Origin: Firmicutes bacterium TM09-10
Lineage (GTDB): Bacteria; Bacillota; Clostridia; Lachnospirales; Lachnospiraceae
DNA length: 64,000 nucleotides
Assembly: GCA_003481005.1 (NCBI GenBank)
Contig: QUKC01000003.1
Span: 124,001-188,000 of the forward strand
Reading direction: 5' to 3'
The translations under genes and the position numbers were made by a program. Shown here piece after piece: positions 50,772 to 60,823 of this stretch (positions within the stretch are counted from its first letter, which is position 1; each line of letters starts with the position of its first letter). The notes beneath the pieces were generated by a model. The model made no database searches and was not told where the DNA came from. It worked only from the letters and a program-made list of their open reading frames with translations.

Positions 50772-51977
50772 ATGAAAAGATCCATGAGTGTTTTACTGGC
50801 AGCCGCCATGTGCAGCGCTATGCTTGCAGGCTGTGGCTCTACAGCAGCTGACACTGCGGCAGATGCTTCCGCTGCTACCGAAGCAACCGCTTCTTCTGCT
50901 TCTGCAGAAGGTGTAAATGTATTTAAAATCGGCGGTACCTCTCCCTTGACCGGCGCGGCAGCAATCTACGGCAACGCTGTAAAGAACGGCGCACAGATCG
51001 CCGTTGATGAAATCAACGAAGCAGGTGGTTCCGTACAGTTTGAACTGAAATATGAAGACGATGAGAACGACCCGGAAAAAGCAGTTTCCGCTTACAACGC
51101 ATTAAAGGACTGGGGCATGCAGATTTCCCTGGCTTCCGTTACCACAAAGCCCTGTGAAGCAACCAGTACAGAGCACTTTGCTGACCGTATCTTCGGTCTG
51201 ACTCCTTCCGCTTCCTCTACCGCCATCACAGAGGGCAAGGACAATGTATTCCAGATGTGCTTTGCTGACCCCAACCAGGGTCTTGCATCCGCTGATTATA
51301 TTGCAGACCAGAAGCTCGGCACAAAGATCGCTGTTATCTACAGAAACGACGATGTATACTCCAGCGGCGTCTATGAGAAATTCAAAACAGAGGCAGATGT
51401 AAAGGGTCTGGAAATCGTTTCCGCAACCACCTTTACCGATGCAAGCTCCAATGACTTCTCCGTACAGCTGACCGAAGCAAAGAATGCAGGTGCTGATCTG
51501 CTCTTCCTTCCTATCTATTATCAGCCCGCTTCTCTGATCTTAAAGCAGGCAAAGGATATGGGCTATGAACCCACCTTCTTTGGCGTAGACGGTATGGATG
51601 GTATCCTGACCCTGGAAGGTTTTGACACCTCTCTGGCAGAAGGCGTTATGCTGCTGACTCCCTTCAACGCTGATGCGACAGATGAAAAGACCCAGAACTT
51701 TGTAAACAAATACAAAGAACTCTACGGCGATGTTCCGAACCAGTTCGCAGCAGATGCTTATGACTGTGTCTATGCTTATAAAGCAGCTCTGGAGGCATCC
51801 GGTGCTACCGCTGATATGACAGCCGAAGAACTTTGCGACAAAATGATCGAAGCTTTCCCGACGCTGACCTATGATGGTCTCACCGGTACAGGCATCACCT
51901 GGGATTCCACCGGTGCCGTATCCAAGACTCCTAAGGGTATGGTGATCAAAAACGGCGCTTACGTCGGCATGGAGTAA
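50772..51977 (+). CDS. livJ: Branched-chain amino acid ABC transporter substrate-binding lipoprotein
   Basis: A 401-residue periplasmic-binding-type lipoprotein. The signal peptide ends in MLAGCGS (lipidated Cys21), followed by a Ser/Thr/Ala-rich linker. The mature domain starts FKIGGTSPLTGAAAIYGNAVKNGAQIAVDEIN, typical of LivJ/LivK (type I fold), with YEDDENDPEKAVSAYNAL and YRNDDVYSSGVYEKF further on. It delivers leucine, isoleucine, valine or another amino acid to LivHMGF. ATG follows AAAAGGAGGAACTATT. A 22-codon frame in the leader stops across its start codon. Confidence 0.93.
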   Translation: MKRSMSVLLAAAMCSAMLAGCGSTAADTAADASAATEATASSASAEGVNVFKIGGTSPLTGAAAIYGNAVKNGAQIAVDEINEAGGSVQFELKYEDDENDPEKAVSAYNALKDWGMQISLASVTTKPCEATSTEHFADRIFGLTPSASSTAITEGKDNVFQMCFADPNQGLASADYIADQKLGTKIAVIYRNDDVYSSGVYEKFKTEADVKGLEIVSATTFTDASSNDFSVQLTEAKNAGADLLFLPIYYQPASLILKQAKDMGYEPTFFGVDGMDGILTLEGFDTSLAEGVMLLTPFNADATDEKTQNFVNKYKELYGDVPNQFAADAYDCVYAYKAALEASGATADMTAEELCDKMIEAFPTLTYDGLTGTGITWDSTGAVSKTPKGMVIKNGAYVGME

Positions 51978-52008
51978 TACTTACCCTTTAATTTTGATTT
52001 TATCAATG

Positions 52009-52052
52009 CGCAGGGAGCACCGTTATCGTTTTTGATACGGCGCTCCCTTGCG
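52009..52052 (+). other. Intercistronic hairpin between livJ and livH
   Basis: CGCA-GGGAGC pairs with GCTCCC-TTGCG, with CCGT/ACGG further inside. There is no T-run, so it more likely protects livJ mRNA than ends it. Confidence 0.65.
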
Positions 52053-52076
52053 TCATACAGAGAAATGAGGTAGCTT

Positions 52077-52958
52077 ATGACCTTTTTATCACACCTGATC
52101 AACGGCATCAGTCTTGGAAGCGTATACGCGATCATCGCACTGGGATACACAATGGTATACGGTATCGCCAAGATGCTGAACTTTGCCCACGGAGACGTCA
52201 TCATGGTGGGCGCATATATTTCCTTCTGTACCACCAGTTATCTCGGACTTTCTCCGCTGGTATCTGTCCTTTTTTCCATCATCGTCTGCACGGTTCTCGG
52301 CATCGTTGTAGAACGTCTGGCATACAAGCCCCTGCGTCAGGCTCCTTCCCTCGCAGTTCTGATCACTGCCATCGGCGTTTCCTATTTTCTGCAGAATGCC
52401 GCCCTGCTGATCTGGGGCTCCAGCCCGAAAACCTTTTCTTCCGTAACCGGAAGCTGGACCTTAAAGCTTTTTGACGGACAGCTGATCGTTTCCGGCGTCA
52501 CGATCGTTACGATCCTTGCCTGTATCCTGATCATGATCTGTCTGACTCTTTTCACCAACAAGACAAAAACGGGAACGGCGATGCGGACAGTTTCTGAAGA
52601 TAAGGCCGCTGCAGGTCTGATGGGTATCAATGTCAATACAACCATTTCCCTGACCTTTGCCATCGGCTCCGGTCTGGCGGCCATCGCAGGTGTATTGCTC
52701 TGCTCCGCCTATCCGACTCTGATGCCCACCACAGGCTCCATGCCCGGTATCAAAGCATTTACTGCAGCTGTATTTGGCGGCATCGGCTCCATTCCCGGCG
52801 CAATGATCGGCGGTATCCTGCTCGGCATTATTGAGATCTTTTCCAAAGCCTACATTTCCACACAGCTGTCCGATGCGATCGTATTTGCGGTTCTGATCCT
52901 GGTCCTGATTGTAAAGCCGGATGGTCTGCTGGGCAAACACGTCAGCGAGAAAGTATGA
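52077..52958 (+). CDS. livH: Branched-chain amino acid ABC transporter permease LivH
   Basis: A 293-residue permease with eight or so membrane segments. HLINGISLGSVYAIIALGYTMVYGIAKMLNFAHGDVIMVGAY is the LivH N-terminal signature, and the cytoplasmic loop MRTVSEDKAAAGLMGINVN contacts LivF/LivG. ATG follows GAGGTAGCTT. It pairs with LivM to form the channel. Confidence 0.95.
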   Translation: MTFLSHLINGISLGSVYAIIALGYTMVYGIAKMLNFAHGDVIMVGAYISFCTTSYLGLSPLVSVLFSIIVCTVLGIVVERLAYKPLRQAPSLAVLITAIGVSYFLQNAALLIWGSSPKTFSSVTGSWTLKLFDGQLIVSGVTIVTILACILIMICLTLFTNKTKTGTAMRTVSEDKAAAGLMGINVNTTISLTFAIGSGLAAIAGVLLCSAYPTLMPTTGSMPGIKAFTAAVFGGIGSIPGAMIGGILLGIIEIFSKAYISTQLSDAIVFAVLILVLIVKPDGLLGKHVSEKV

Positions 52959-52967
52959 GGTAGCAGC

Positions 52968-54044
52968 ATGAACAAACTCAAACCTATTCTGTCAGCCAGA
53001 AAAGACTGCACAATTTCCTATACGATCGTCATTCTCGCCTTTATCCTGATCCAGACCATGATCGCAACCGGAAACATCACCTCTTCCTTAAAGGGACAGC
53101 TGGTTCCGATCTGTGCCTACATCGTCATGGCGATCTCCTTAAATCTTACCGTCGGCATTTTAGGCGAGCTTTCTTTAGGGCATGCCGGCTTTATGTCGGT
53201 CGGCGCTTTTACCGGCATCGTGGTTTCCGCCTCCCTTGCCGCTGCAATTCCGAACGGCCCTCTGCGCCTTGCCATTTCCATGATCGTCGGCGGCCTTTTT
53301 GCCGGAATTACAGGACTCATCGTCGGCATCCCCGTACTTCGTTTAAAGGGTGACTATCTTGCCATCGTTACCCTTGCATTCGGTGAAATTATCAAGAATA
53401 TTATCAACGTGCTCTATATCGGTCTGGATGAAAAAGGACTGCACTTCAGCCTTCTGGAACAGCATTTTACCCTTGCAGAGGGCGGTTCCATGATCATCAA
53501 CGGCCCCATGGGTGTCGGAGGTGTCCAGAAGCTTTCCACCTTTTCTTCCGGCGTTGTCCTGATCCTGATCACGCTGTTTTTAGTCCTGAACCTGATTCAC
53601 AGCCGTACCGGCCGTGCCATCATGGCTGTCCGCGACAACAAGATTGCCGCAGAGAGCATCGGACTTTCTGTAACCCGCTATAAGCTGCTGGCATTCGTGA
53701 TCTCCGCCGTTTTTGCAGGTATGGCAGGCACCCTTTACGCCATGAATTTCTCTACCGTCACCGCATCCAAATTTGACTTTAATACCTCGATCCTCATTCT
53801 GGTATTCGTCGTTCTGGGCGGTCTTGGAAATATCTGGGGCTCCATCATCGCCGCTACACTTTTAACCGTGCTTCCTGAGCTTCTGCGCTCCATGAACGAC
53901 TACCGGATGCTCATCTATGCGATCCTGCTGATCGTTATGATGATCTTCAACAATTCCGGTGCAAAGAAGCGTCTGACAGAATATTTCAGCGCACAAAAGG
54001 AAAAACGGACTGCGAAAAAAACAGCCGGAAAGGGGGCAAACTGA
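52968..54044 (+). CDS. livM: Branched-chain amino acid ABC transporter permease LivM
   Basis: A 358-residue permease. AISLNLTVGILGELSLGHAGFMSVGAFTG near residue 55 and the loop MAVRDNKIAAESIGLSVTRYKL near 225 are diagnostic of LivM. The C-terminal ~30 residues are Lys-rich (KEKRTAKKTAGKGAN). ATG follows GAGGTAGCAGC, nine nt after livH; the next gene starts two nt later. Confidence 0.95.
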   Translation: MNKLKPILSARKDCTISYTIVILAFILIQTMIATGNITSSLKGQLVPICAYIVMAISLNLTVGILGELSLGHAGFMSVGAFTGIVVSASLAAAIPNGPLRLAISMIVGGLFAGITGLIVGIPVLRLKGDYLAIVTLAFGEIIKNIINVLYIGLDEKGLHFSLLEQHFTLAEGGSMIINGPMGVGGVQKLSTFSSGVVLILITLFLVLNLIHSRTGRAIMAVRDNKIAAESIGLSVTRYKLLAFVISAVFAGMAGTLYAMNFSTVTASKFDFNTSILILVFVVLGGLGNIWGSIIAATLLTVLPELLRSMNDYRMLIYAILLIVMMIFNNSGAKKRLTEYFSAQKEKRTAKKTAGKGAN

Positions 54045-54045
54045 T

Positions 54046-54804
54046 ATGGCAACTCTCGAAGTAACCGGACTCGGTATTTCCTTCGGCGGTCTGCGGGCCG
54101 TTGATGATCTTACCATGTCCATCGAAAAAGGCGGCCTGGTGGGCCTGATCGGACCCAACGGTGCCGGCAAAACCACCGTCTTCAACATGCTGACCGGCGT
54201 TTACCGCCCCACAGACGGCGGCATTCGCTTAAACGGTGAGAATCTGATCGGCAAAAAGCCTTACGAGATCAACCGCATGGGCGTTGCCCGCACCTTCCAG
54301 AACATCCGACTGTTCCCGCAGCAGAGTGTTCTGGACAACGTTATGACCGGCTTAAACAATCAGGTGCAGTATTCCCTTGCAGAAAGTCTTTTGCATGTGG
54401 GAAGCTACCACAAAAAGGAAAAAGAAATGACCGAGCGTTCCATGGAGATCCTGCGAGTCTTCGGGCTGGAAGGTTCTGCCCAGACGCTGGCATCCAATCT
54501 GCCCTATGGCAAACAGCGTAAACTGGAAATTGCCCGTGCGCTTGCAACCAAACCGGAACTTCTGCTTCTGGATGAGCCGGCCGCCGGCATGAACCCCAAC
54601 GAAACCGGAGAGCTGATGGATACGATCCGTCTGGTGCGCAAGGAGTATCAGGTTACCATCCTTTTGATCGAGCATGACATGAAGCTGGTACAGGGTATCT
54701 GTGAATACCTCTATGTCCTGAATTTCGGTCGTCTGCTGGCAGAAGGCACTCCTGATAAGGTTTTAAACGATCCTGCCGTTGTCAAAGCATATCTGGGCGA
54801 TTAA
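54046..54804 (+). CDS. livG: Branched-chain amino acid ABC transporter ATP-binding protein LivG
   Basis: A 252-residue ATPase. Walker A GPNGAGKTTVFN, the LivG-type MGVARTFQNIRLFPQQSVLDNV, a signature region ASNLPYGKQRKLEIARAL (YGKQR in place of SGGQ, as in other LivG proteins), Walker B LLLLDEPAAGMNPNE and H-loop IEHDMKLV are visible. ATG follows AAGGGGGCAAACTGAT. Confidence 0.96.
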   Translation: MATLEVTGLGISFGGLRAVDDLTMSIEKGGLVGLIGPNGAGKTTVFNMLTGVYRPTDGGIRLNGENLIGKKPYEINRMGVARTFQNIRLFPQQSVLDNVMTGLNNQVQYSLAESLLHVGSYHKKEKEMTERSMEILRVFGLEGSAQTLASNLPYGKQRKLEIARALATKPELLLLDEPAAGMNPNETGELMDTIRLVRKEYQVTILLIEHDMKLVQGICEYLYVLNFGRLLAEGTPDKVLNDPAVVKAYLGD

Positions 54805-54818
54805 AGGAGGCTTCTTTC

Positions 54819-55529
54819 ATGGCAATGCTCACTGTAGAAAATATCAATGTATATTACGGCGTGATCCACGCCCTTAAAGACATCTCCTTTCAGGTAAACG
54901 AAGGCGAGATCGTCGCACTGATCGGCGCAAACGGTGCCGGCAAAACCACCACCCTGCAGACTGTCAGCGGCATGCTGAGCGCAAAGTCCGGTTCGATCCG
55001 ATTTCAGGATCAGGAGATTTCCAGAATGCCGGAGCACAAAATCGTGAAGCAGGGAATTTCCCACGTCCCCGAAGGACGCCGGATGTTCTCCAATCTGACG
55101 GTTTTGGAAAACCTGAAAATGGGCGCTTACACCAGAAAAGACAAGCAGGAAATCAATAATTCCCTGGAAATGGTTTATGAGCGGTTTCCCCGCTTAAAGG
55201 AACGTACCCGCCAGCTGGCAGGAACTCTTTCCGGCGGTGAACAACAGATGCTTGCAATGGGACGCGCGCTGATGGCAAATCCCCGCATCCTGCTGTTGGA
55301 CGAGCCCTCCATGGGTCTGTCCCCGCTTCTGGTTTCTGAAATTTTTGATATCATTCAGGAGATCAACAAACAGGGCGTTACCATCCTTTTGGTAGAACAG
55401 AACGCAAAAAAAGCGCTTTCCATCGCAAACCGCGCCTATGTCCTCGAAACAGGACGCATCGTAAAGGAAGATGATGCACAGGCTCTTTTACATGATGAAG
55501 CGATCAAGAAAGCTTATCTCGGCGAATAA
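54819..55529 (+). CDS. livF: Branched-chain amino acid ABC transporter ATP-binding protein LivF
   Basis: A 236-residue ATPase. INVYYGVIHALKDISFQVNEGEIVALIGANGAGKTT opens it, then GISHVPEGRRMFSNLTVLENL (LivF-specific), signature TLSGGEQQMLAMGRAL and Walker B ILLLDEPSMGLSPLL with VEQNAKKAL. ATG follows AAAGGAGGCTTCTTTC. It pairs with LivG. The kinase-like gene follows by 13 nt. Confidence 0.96.
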   Translation: MAMLTVENINVYYGVIHALKDISFQVNEGEIVALIGANGAGKTTTLQTVSGMLSAKSGSIRFQDQEISRMPEHKIVKQGISHVPEGRRMFSNLTVLENLKMGAYTRKDKQEINNSLEMVYERFPRLKERTRQLAGTLSGGEQQMLAMGRALMANPRILLLDEPSMGLSPLLVSEIFDIIQEINKQGVTILLVEQNAKKALSIANRAYVLETGRIVKEDDAQALLHDEAIKKAYLGE

Positions 55530-55542
55530 GGGGGAAACAATT

Positions 55543-56175
55543 ATGTCAAACACAGTAATTACCATCGCCCGTCAGTACGGCAGCGGCGGACGTACCGTCG
55601 GCAAAATGCTGGCAAAGCGTCTGGACATTCCCTGCTACGACAGGGAGATTATTTCGCTCGCTTCCGAAGAAAGCGGCATTCATCCCACTCTGTTCCAGGA
55701 TGAGAAAAAAAAGCACGGCTCTCTGCGTGCGTTCCTTACCGGCGGCTTCAAAAATGCCTCCCCGCTTTCCCCGGAAAGCGCAGGTTTTACAAAGGATGAC
55801 AACCTTTTTCGCTATCAGGCAAAAATCATCCGCCAGCTCGCAGAGGAAAGCTCCTGCATTATCATCGGACGCTGCGCCGACCATATCCTTGCAGATGTTC
55901 CAGGCGTTGTCCGTGTCTTTGTCCACGCACCCGAAGATTTTTGTCTGCAGGAAGCAATGAAGGTCAACAGTCTTTCTGTTTCTGAGGTTCAGAAGCTCAT
56001 CGCTCAGACCGACGAATACCGTGCCCACTACTACAAGTATTACACCGGCCAGGAATGGAAAAACGCCCAGAATTACGATCTGTCCCTGGACAGCTCCCGT
56101 CTCGGCTTTGAGGGCACAGTAGAGGCGATACTTTCCTATATCGAAGTACGTAAAAAGTTCGACAAAACTATGTAG
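55543..56175 (+). CDS. Cytidylate kinase-like family protein
   Basis: A 210-residue P-loop protein starting at ATG 55543, after GGGGGAAACAATT. VITIARQYGSGGRTVGKMLAKRL gives the P-loop near residue 10 (GSGGRTVGK), and IIIGRCADHILAD near 107 with RAHYYKYYTGQEW near 165 complete the pattern of the stand-alone cytidylate-kinase-like family found in Firmicutes, distinct from true Cmk. Substrate unknown. It is the last gene of the liv unit, an association I cannot explain functionally. Confidence 0.85.
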   Translation: MSNTVITIARQYGSGGRTVGKMLAKRLDIPCYDREIISLASEESGIHPTLFQDEKKKHGSLRAFLTGGFKNASPLSPESAGFTKDDNLFRYQAKIIRQLAEESSCIIIGRCADHILADVPGVVRVFVHAPEDFCLQEAMKVNSLSVSEVQKLIAQTDEYRAHYYKYYTGQEWKNAQNYDLSLDSSRLGFEGTVEAILSYIEVRKKFDKTM

Positions 56176-56182
56176 ATACGAT

Positions 56183-56236
56183 AAAAAATTCCCGGCAGTC
56201 TGGCTCCTTTTCGGAACCGGGCTGCCGGGAATTTTT
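56183..56236 (+). terminator. Bidirectional terminator between the liv unit and the spoIIQ-like gene
   Basis: AAAAATTCCCGGCAG pairs with CTGCCGGGAATTTTT, with CTGG/CCGG further in and a CTCCTTTTCGGAA loop. T-runs exist on both strands. Confidence 0.92.
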
Positions 56237-57260
56237 ATCCCAGATAATCCAGCGGATTGACCGCTTCCCCGTCCTTTGTCAGTTTAAAATAAACATTGGA
56301 GCCCTCTACCGAGTAATATTTTGTCGGCTCCGCCACATGTCCGATCACCGCGCCGGTTTCCACATAGTCTCCCTCTTCCACAGTCACTTCCTGCAGCTGT
56401 CCATAGGTCAGCTCGTATCCACCTCCAAGACGCATCACAACAGTCTGTCCGGTCTGCGCATCCTCATACACAGATTCCACAATTCCATCTGCTGCGCATG
56501 CCACGCCTGTTCCTTCTGCTGCGCCGATTACAATCGACGGATTATATTTGTACTGCTGCAGCGTCGGAAAATAAATTGTCTTGTCCATGCTGTAATTTAG
56601 CAGAACGTTGCCTGCAATCGGCCATGCCAGCTTACTGGTTTCGCCAAAGGACAGCTGGCTCTCCTGCACTGCGATATTCGCAGACGCTGCAAGCGCCTCG
56701 TCCTGATTGTCGGCTGCATCCTGACTCGCGGTTGTTCCGTTCGCTTTTTTGTCAGCGTCTGCCGCATTCGCCTGACCGCCGCCGGATGCCAGTTCACCGT
56801 CTGCCAGTTCGCTCGAACTTCCGTCGCTGTTGTACGCTTCGTTTCGGTACTCTGCATAGCCGATGTTGCGATCTTTGGGCTCCTCCATCGGCTGACTTCC
56901 CGTTTCCTGTTCTCCGGCTGCTCCTGTGTTCGATTCCCCGCCTGTTTTTGCAGGCGCACTCAGATCTTTATCCTTCTGCGCATAATAGGGGTCATAATCC
57001 AGCTCCCCACTGTCTTTATCGCTGCCGGTCACATTCTGCGCAGACGGATTCTGTGCCTGGGACACCGGACTTTGCGTCTCCTTCTCCAATTTGGAGAAAT
57101 CTACAATATGCTGCTCTTCCTCCTGGCTTTTCTGATGATTGCGGTACACAGAAATGCCCGTCACTGTCATCGCCGCCAGTACCAGAACGACCGAAGCTGT
57201 CATGATCGCTTTTTCTCTGCGGTATGCGCTGTTTTTTCCGCCTGTTCTTTTTCTTCTCAT
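56235..57260 (-). CDS. SpoIIQ-like M23/LytM-fold protein, catalytic His lost
   Basis: A 341-residue protein from ATG 57260 (GGAAAGG nine nt upstream; ATG 57269 also possible). One membrane helix (about 19-40: MTASVVLVLAAMTVTGISVY) follows a basic tail, then a long Asp/Ser/Gly-rich linker (60-210) and a LytM-type fold from about 215. Key peptidase His are missing: where LytM enzymes have YAHLS this reads TYGQLQ, and the HLHFE end motif is SNVYFKL. SpoIIQ in the forespore binds SpoIIIAH and is itself an inactive LytM protein in Bacillus. Location directly after spoIID supports the SpoIIQ assignment. Confidence 0.82.
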   Translation of the reverse strand: MRRKRTGGKNSAYRREKAIMTASVVLVLAAMTVTGISVYRNHQKSQEEEQHIVDFSKLEKETQSPVSQAQNPSAQNVTGSDKDSGELDYDPYYAQKDKDLSAPAKTGGESNTGAAGEQETGSQPMEEPKDRNIGYAEYRNEAYNSDGSSSELADGELASGGGQANAADADKKANGTTASQDAADNQDEALAASANIAVQESQLSFGETSKLAWPIAGNVLLNYSMDKTIYFPTLQQYKYNPSIVIGAAEGTGVACAADGIVESVYEDAQTGQTVVMRLGGGYELTYGQLQEVTVEEGDYVETGAVIGHVAEPTKYYSVEGSNVYFKLTKDGEAVNPLDYLG

Positions 57261-57319
57261 CACGCTCATCCTTTCCTGTTTCCTGTGTTCAGGCTTAGTT
57301 TGAGCGCAATTCAACCGTT

Positions 57320-58357
57320 TTATTCCGTTTTTTTCAAAAGTCCCGGGAAAAACAGCTCCAAAATTTCTTCTGCGGAAGCTCCCTGCTTCGCAAGCGCATT
57401 GGCATAATATTGATCCAATCCGATCCCGTGCCCGATTCCCTTTGTCGTAATCACCATTTTCCCGCCCTGCTCTTCCAGGAAAAAACACGACGACGGAAGC
57501 TCAAACAGCTGCCGAAACCGTTCTCCCTCTATGGATGATCGTCCCGCGCGGACATTTAATACGTATCCGGCGCTGTCCCGCGTCAGTACAAGCTTTGGGG
57601 CATCCTTTTCCACTGATACGCCTTCTGCCTCCAGCATCCCGAAAAACCGTTCTGTTTTCATGCTCTTTTCCTGTAAAAAATCTTCTGCAGCCTCATCTAC
57701 CGGACAGACGATGCTTTTGCACCAGTCCGACTCCTGTCCGAAAAGCTCTGTCCCGCTCCTTGTCCGCCCTGCGCTCAGGCGAAAAAACGGCGCGCTGACA
57801 GCCGCTCCCTGCCATTCGAGAACATAGCCCGAAGAAGCGCGCACCGCCTCCCTGCAGCGCTCCTCCAACACGTCTGCCTGCTCGCCCCACAGACGCTTGC
57901 GCTGCGCCTTGTCCAGATACGAAAAACCGCTATTACTGTCGATAATCCGCGGCTCAACAGCGCTCACACTACTTTGAGAGATGCTCTCCTGCGCTGCTCC
58001 GGTCATGCCATTCTCCAACACGGCCTCCTCCAGATGCCCTCCCGCGACACAGCTGCTGCGCAGAATCACCGCCTGGGCTTTGAGCGCTTCCGGTTCATAT
58101 TCTGCAGGAATCACCGCCGCCAGCGCGCCGATCAGAAACGCTTCCTCCGTCATCGTTCGGACGTCGCTTCCACTTTGCATCCGGACTGTCCTGCCGGATA
58201 CGGGCACAATGGTTTCCACCGTTTTTTCCTGCCCTGCCCGCACTACACTGCTGCAGGTATACGGCAGCAGAAAGAAAAAAAGAAGAACCGCAAAAAAGTC
58301 CTTTTGACGGCTCTTTCCTACGGTTCTGTTTGCTCTTTTTTCCATTGTTTCCTGCAT
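57320..58357 (-). CDS. spoIID: Stage II sporulation protein D
   Basis: A 345-residue SpoIID. The start is ATG 58357, seven nt after GGAGG (ATG 58360 adjacent is possible). A basic N-terminus and one membrane helix (about 20-37) anchor it. The SpoIID domain shows FLIGALAAVIPAEYEPEALKAQAVILRSS, with catalytic Glu near 86 in PAEYEPE, then a zinc-region Cys (WCKSIVCPV) and the C-terminal GIGHGIGLDQYYANALA. SpoIID is the lytic transglycosylase of the DMP complex that drives engulfment. It lies just before the spoIIQ-like gene. Confidence 0.95.
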   Translation of the reverse strand: MQETMEKRANRTVGKSRQKDFFAVLLFFFLLPYTCSSVVRAGQEKTVETIVPVSGRTVRMQSGSDVRTMTEEAFLIGALAAVIPAEYEPEALKAQAVILRSSCVAGGHLEEAVLENGMTGAAQESISQSSVSAVEPRIIDSNSGFSYLDKAQRKRLWGEQADVLEERCREAVRASSGYVLEWQGAAVSAPFFRLSAGRTRSGTELFGQESDWCKSIVCPVDEAAEDFLQEKSMKTERFFGMLEAEGVSVEKDAPKLVLTRDSAGYVLNVRAGRSSIEGERFRQLFELPSSCFFLEEQGGKMVITTKGIGHGIGLDQYYANALAKQGASAEEILELFFPGLLKKTE

Positions 58358-58442
58358 CATGAACCCTCCGCTGCTGCCGATATTTTCCTATACGGCAGTC
58401 TATGCAAAGACGCACGCTTCTATGCAGAAAGCTTCCCGCGTA

Positions 58443-60737
58443 TTATTTCTCCACGCGGTTATAGTTAATCAGACATCCTTTCAGGATGATCTGGCGCTCT
58501 TCATCGGTCAGCTCACCGAGGGTTACGGTAAACGGCTTCAAGCCGTTTGCATCTACCACATATCCTGTAATTTCTGCAGCCTTTTCCTCTACCGCCTTGC
58601 GGATGCCGGGGAAGAAGAGGTAATCATGGTTGGTAAACGGAAGATCTCCGTCCGGAATGACGAACGGAAGCATGCCCCAGTTGATCAGATTGGAACGATA
58701 CCGTTTGGTCGCATATTCGTTTGCAATATTTGCCCAACCGCCCAGCACCTTCTGGCAGCTTGCAGCCTGCTCTCTCGCAGAACCATCTCCGGGCTTTACT
58801 GCGAAAATCGTGGAACCGAACCCGATGTTGTCGTTTGCAGCCTGCGGGAACTGCACATGGATTTCATCCATAATTTCTGCCAGCTCCGGTTTTACAGTCA
58901 CTGGATCCTTGCCATCCATCAAAGCTTCCTGCGCCTTGTGGATTTCCTTTGCCAGTCCGACATAGGCAGGATCCTTGCGGGACAGGGTAAACTCTGCCAG
59001 TCCAAGAGGATTGGAGCGGTAAGAGCTTGTCTCTCCGGACGGAATCAGCTCGTCTGTCGTCGTAACCGGATCGTGAATCTCGGAAACGACCTGCAGCACC
59101 AGATTTTCCGGAAGCGCGCACATCGTCGGCCAGTCCTTGATATTAGGACCGAAATGGATTTCCACAGAGGGATCTGCCACACCATGGGAATCAAATACGC
59201 GATTCTGATAAATCTTCGAATCAAAATGATACTGATATTTGCCGATGGGTCCGTCGAATTCAGTCGCCGCTGTCAGGCGTCCCTGATTTGCCGCAGTCGC
59301 CGCAATCGAACGGGCATCCATCAGAGCTACCGAAGCAATCTGGCCGTTCTGCAGCTTGGAGCCTTCGCGGTTCGGGAAGTTTCTTGTAGAATGACGGATC
59401 GAGAATGCATTGTTTGCAGGCGTATCGCCGGCGCCGAAGCAAGGACCGCAGAACGCAGTCTTCATAACAGCTCCCGTTTCCAGAATCGTCGCCGCACAGC
59501 CATTTTTAATCAGTTCCATATAAATCGGCATGGAAGCCGGATACACACTCAATGTAAACTCCTGATTTCCGATATAGCTGCCCTTTAAAATGTCCGCGGC
59601 CGCACAGATATTTTCAAAGCCGCCGCCTGCGCAGCCTGCAATGATTCCCTGATCCACATAAAATCTGCCGTCACGCACTTTATCCTTCAAGCTGTAAGGT
59701 ACCGCATTATCCAGACTGACTGCAGCCTTTTTCTCTACATCTGCAAGGATATCCGTCAGGTTCGCATTCAGCTCTTCAATCGTATAGGTATTGCTCGGAT
59801 GGAACGGCATTGCGATCATCGGCTTTACCTTTGATAAATCAACCTCAATCAGGCCGTCATAGTACGCCGTCTGTCCGGGTGCCAGCTCTTTATACTCTGC
59901 CTCTCTTCCGTGAATTTCATAAAATTCGCGGATCTGGTCATCTGTCTGCCAGATAGAAGAAAGACATGTTGTCTCTGTCGTCATAACGTCGATGCCGATT
60001 CTGAAATCCGCACTTAAATTTGCAACGCCGGGGCCAACGAACTCCATCACTTTATTTTTTACATAACCGTTTGCAAAAACAGCGCCGATAATCGCCAGCG
60101 CAACGTCCTGCGGACCAACGCCTTTTTCCGGCTTGCCGGTCAGATAAACGCCGACAACCTCCGGCATACGGATATCATAGGTCTGGTTCAACAGCTGCTT
60201 TACCAGCTCCGGACCGCCCTCGCCCATCGCCATCGTTCCCAGCGCACCATAGCGGGTGTGAGAATCAGAGCCAAGGATCATCTTGCCGCCGCCTGCGAGC
60301 ATTTCTCTTGCAAACTGGTGGATAACCGCCTGATGAGGAGGTACATAAACGCCGCCGTATTTTTTTGCACAAGTCAATCCGAATAAATGATCATCCTCAT
60401 TGATCGTTCCGCCCACCGCACACAGGGAGTTGTGGCAGTTGGTCAGAACATAAGGAATCGGGAACTTCGTCAACCCCGATGCGCGCGCGGTCTGAATAAT
60501 TCCGACAAAGGTAATATCATGGCTTGTCAGCTTATCAAATTTAATTTTCAGCTTTTCCATGTTGCCGGAAGTATTGTGATTCTCTAAAATTCCGTACGCA
60601 ATGGTCTGCTTCTTTGCTTCTTCTTTGGATACTGTCCGTCCGGTCTTTGCCGCAAGCTCTGCCTGCGCCTTGGGACCGTCCGCTATGATTTCAGCGCCGT
60701 TTACCAGCCAGGCGCCGCCGTTTGTCAATGTAACCAT
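58443..60737 (-). CDS. Aconitase family hydratase
   Basis: A 764-residue aconitase-type enzyme starting at ATG 60737, after [33 protein letters not shown] near residue 165 is the aconitase substrate signature. Iron-sulfur ligands include Cys in [13 protein letters not shown] near 375 and both Cys of FCGPCFGAG near 433. [18 protein letters not shown] follows, and the C-terminal swivel region has [16 protein letters not shown] near 690. The family interconverts citrate and isocitrate or related acids; the divergent clade leaves the substrate open. It has its own promoter, so it is a single-gene unit. Confidence 0.88.
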   Translation of the reverse strand: MVTLTNGGAWLVNGAEIIADGPKAQAELAAKTGRTVSKEEAKKQTIAYGILENHNTSGNMEKLKIKFDKLTSHDITFVGIIQTARASGLTKFPIPYVLTNCHNSLCAVGGTINEDDHLFGLTCAKKYGGVYVPPHQAVIHQFAREMLAGGGKMILGSDSHTRYGALGTMAMGEGGPELVKQLLNQTYDIRMPEVVGVYLTGKPEKGVGPQDVALAIIGAVFANGYVKNKVMEFVGPGVANLSADFRIGIDVMTTETTCLSSIWQTDDQIREFYEIHGREAEYKELAPGQTAYYDGLIEVDLSKVKPMIAMPFHPSNTYTIEELNANLTDILADVEKKAAVSLDNAVPYSLKDKVRDGRFYVDQGIIAGCAGGGFENICAAADILKGSYIGNQEFTLSVYPASMPIYMELIKNGCAATILETGAVMKTAFCGPCFGAGDTPANNAFSIRHSTRNFPNREGSKLQNGQIASVALMDARSIAATAANQGRLTAATEFDGPIGKYQYHFDSKIYQNRVFDSHGVADPSVEIHFGPNIKDWPTMCALPENLVLQVVSEIHDPVTTTDELIPSGETSSYRSNPLGLAEFTLSRKDPAYVGLAKEIHKAQEALMDGKDPVTVKPELAEIMDEIHVQFPQAANDNIGFGSTIFAVKPGDGSAREQAASCQKVLGGWANIANEYATKRYRSNLINWGMLPFVIPDGDLPFTNHDYLFFPGIRKAVEEKAAEITGYVVDANGLKPFTVTLGELTDEERQIILKGCLINYNRVEK

Positions 60738-60760
60738 AGGAACCTCCTTTTTCACTTTGC

Positions 60761-60800
60761 TATACTAAAGTAGTATAACGAAAAAAGGCTGCACTTGCAA
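60761..60800 (-). promoter_or_regulatory. Promoter of the aconitase-family gene, with a palindromic -10
   Basis: Minus-strand TTGCAA (60800-60795), 17-nt spacer, TATACT (60777-60772). TATACT-AAAGT-AGTATA (60761-60777) is an inverted repeat over the -10. The -35 overlaps the maturase terminator. Confidence 0.65.
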
Positions 60801-60808
60801 GCCTTTTA
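60780..60808 (-). terminator. Terminator after the sulfatase-maturase gene
   Basis: AAAAGGCT pairs with AGCCTTTT around a TGCAAGTGC loop; the minus strand continues with T6. Confidence 0.85.
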
Positions 60809-60823
60809 TGTTTCCAGTATCAC

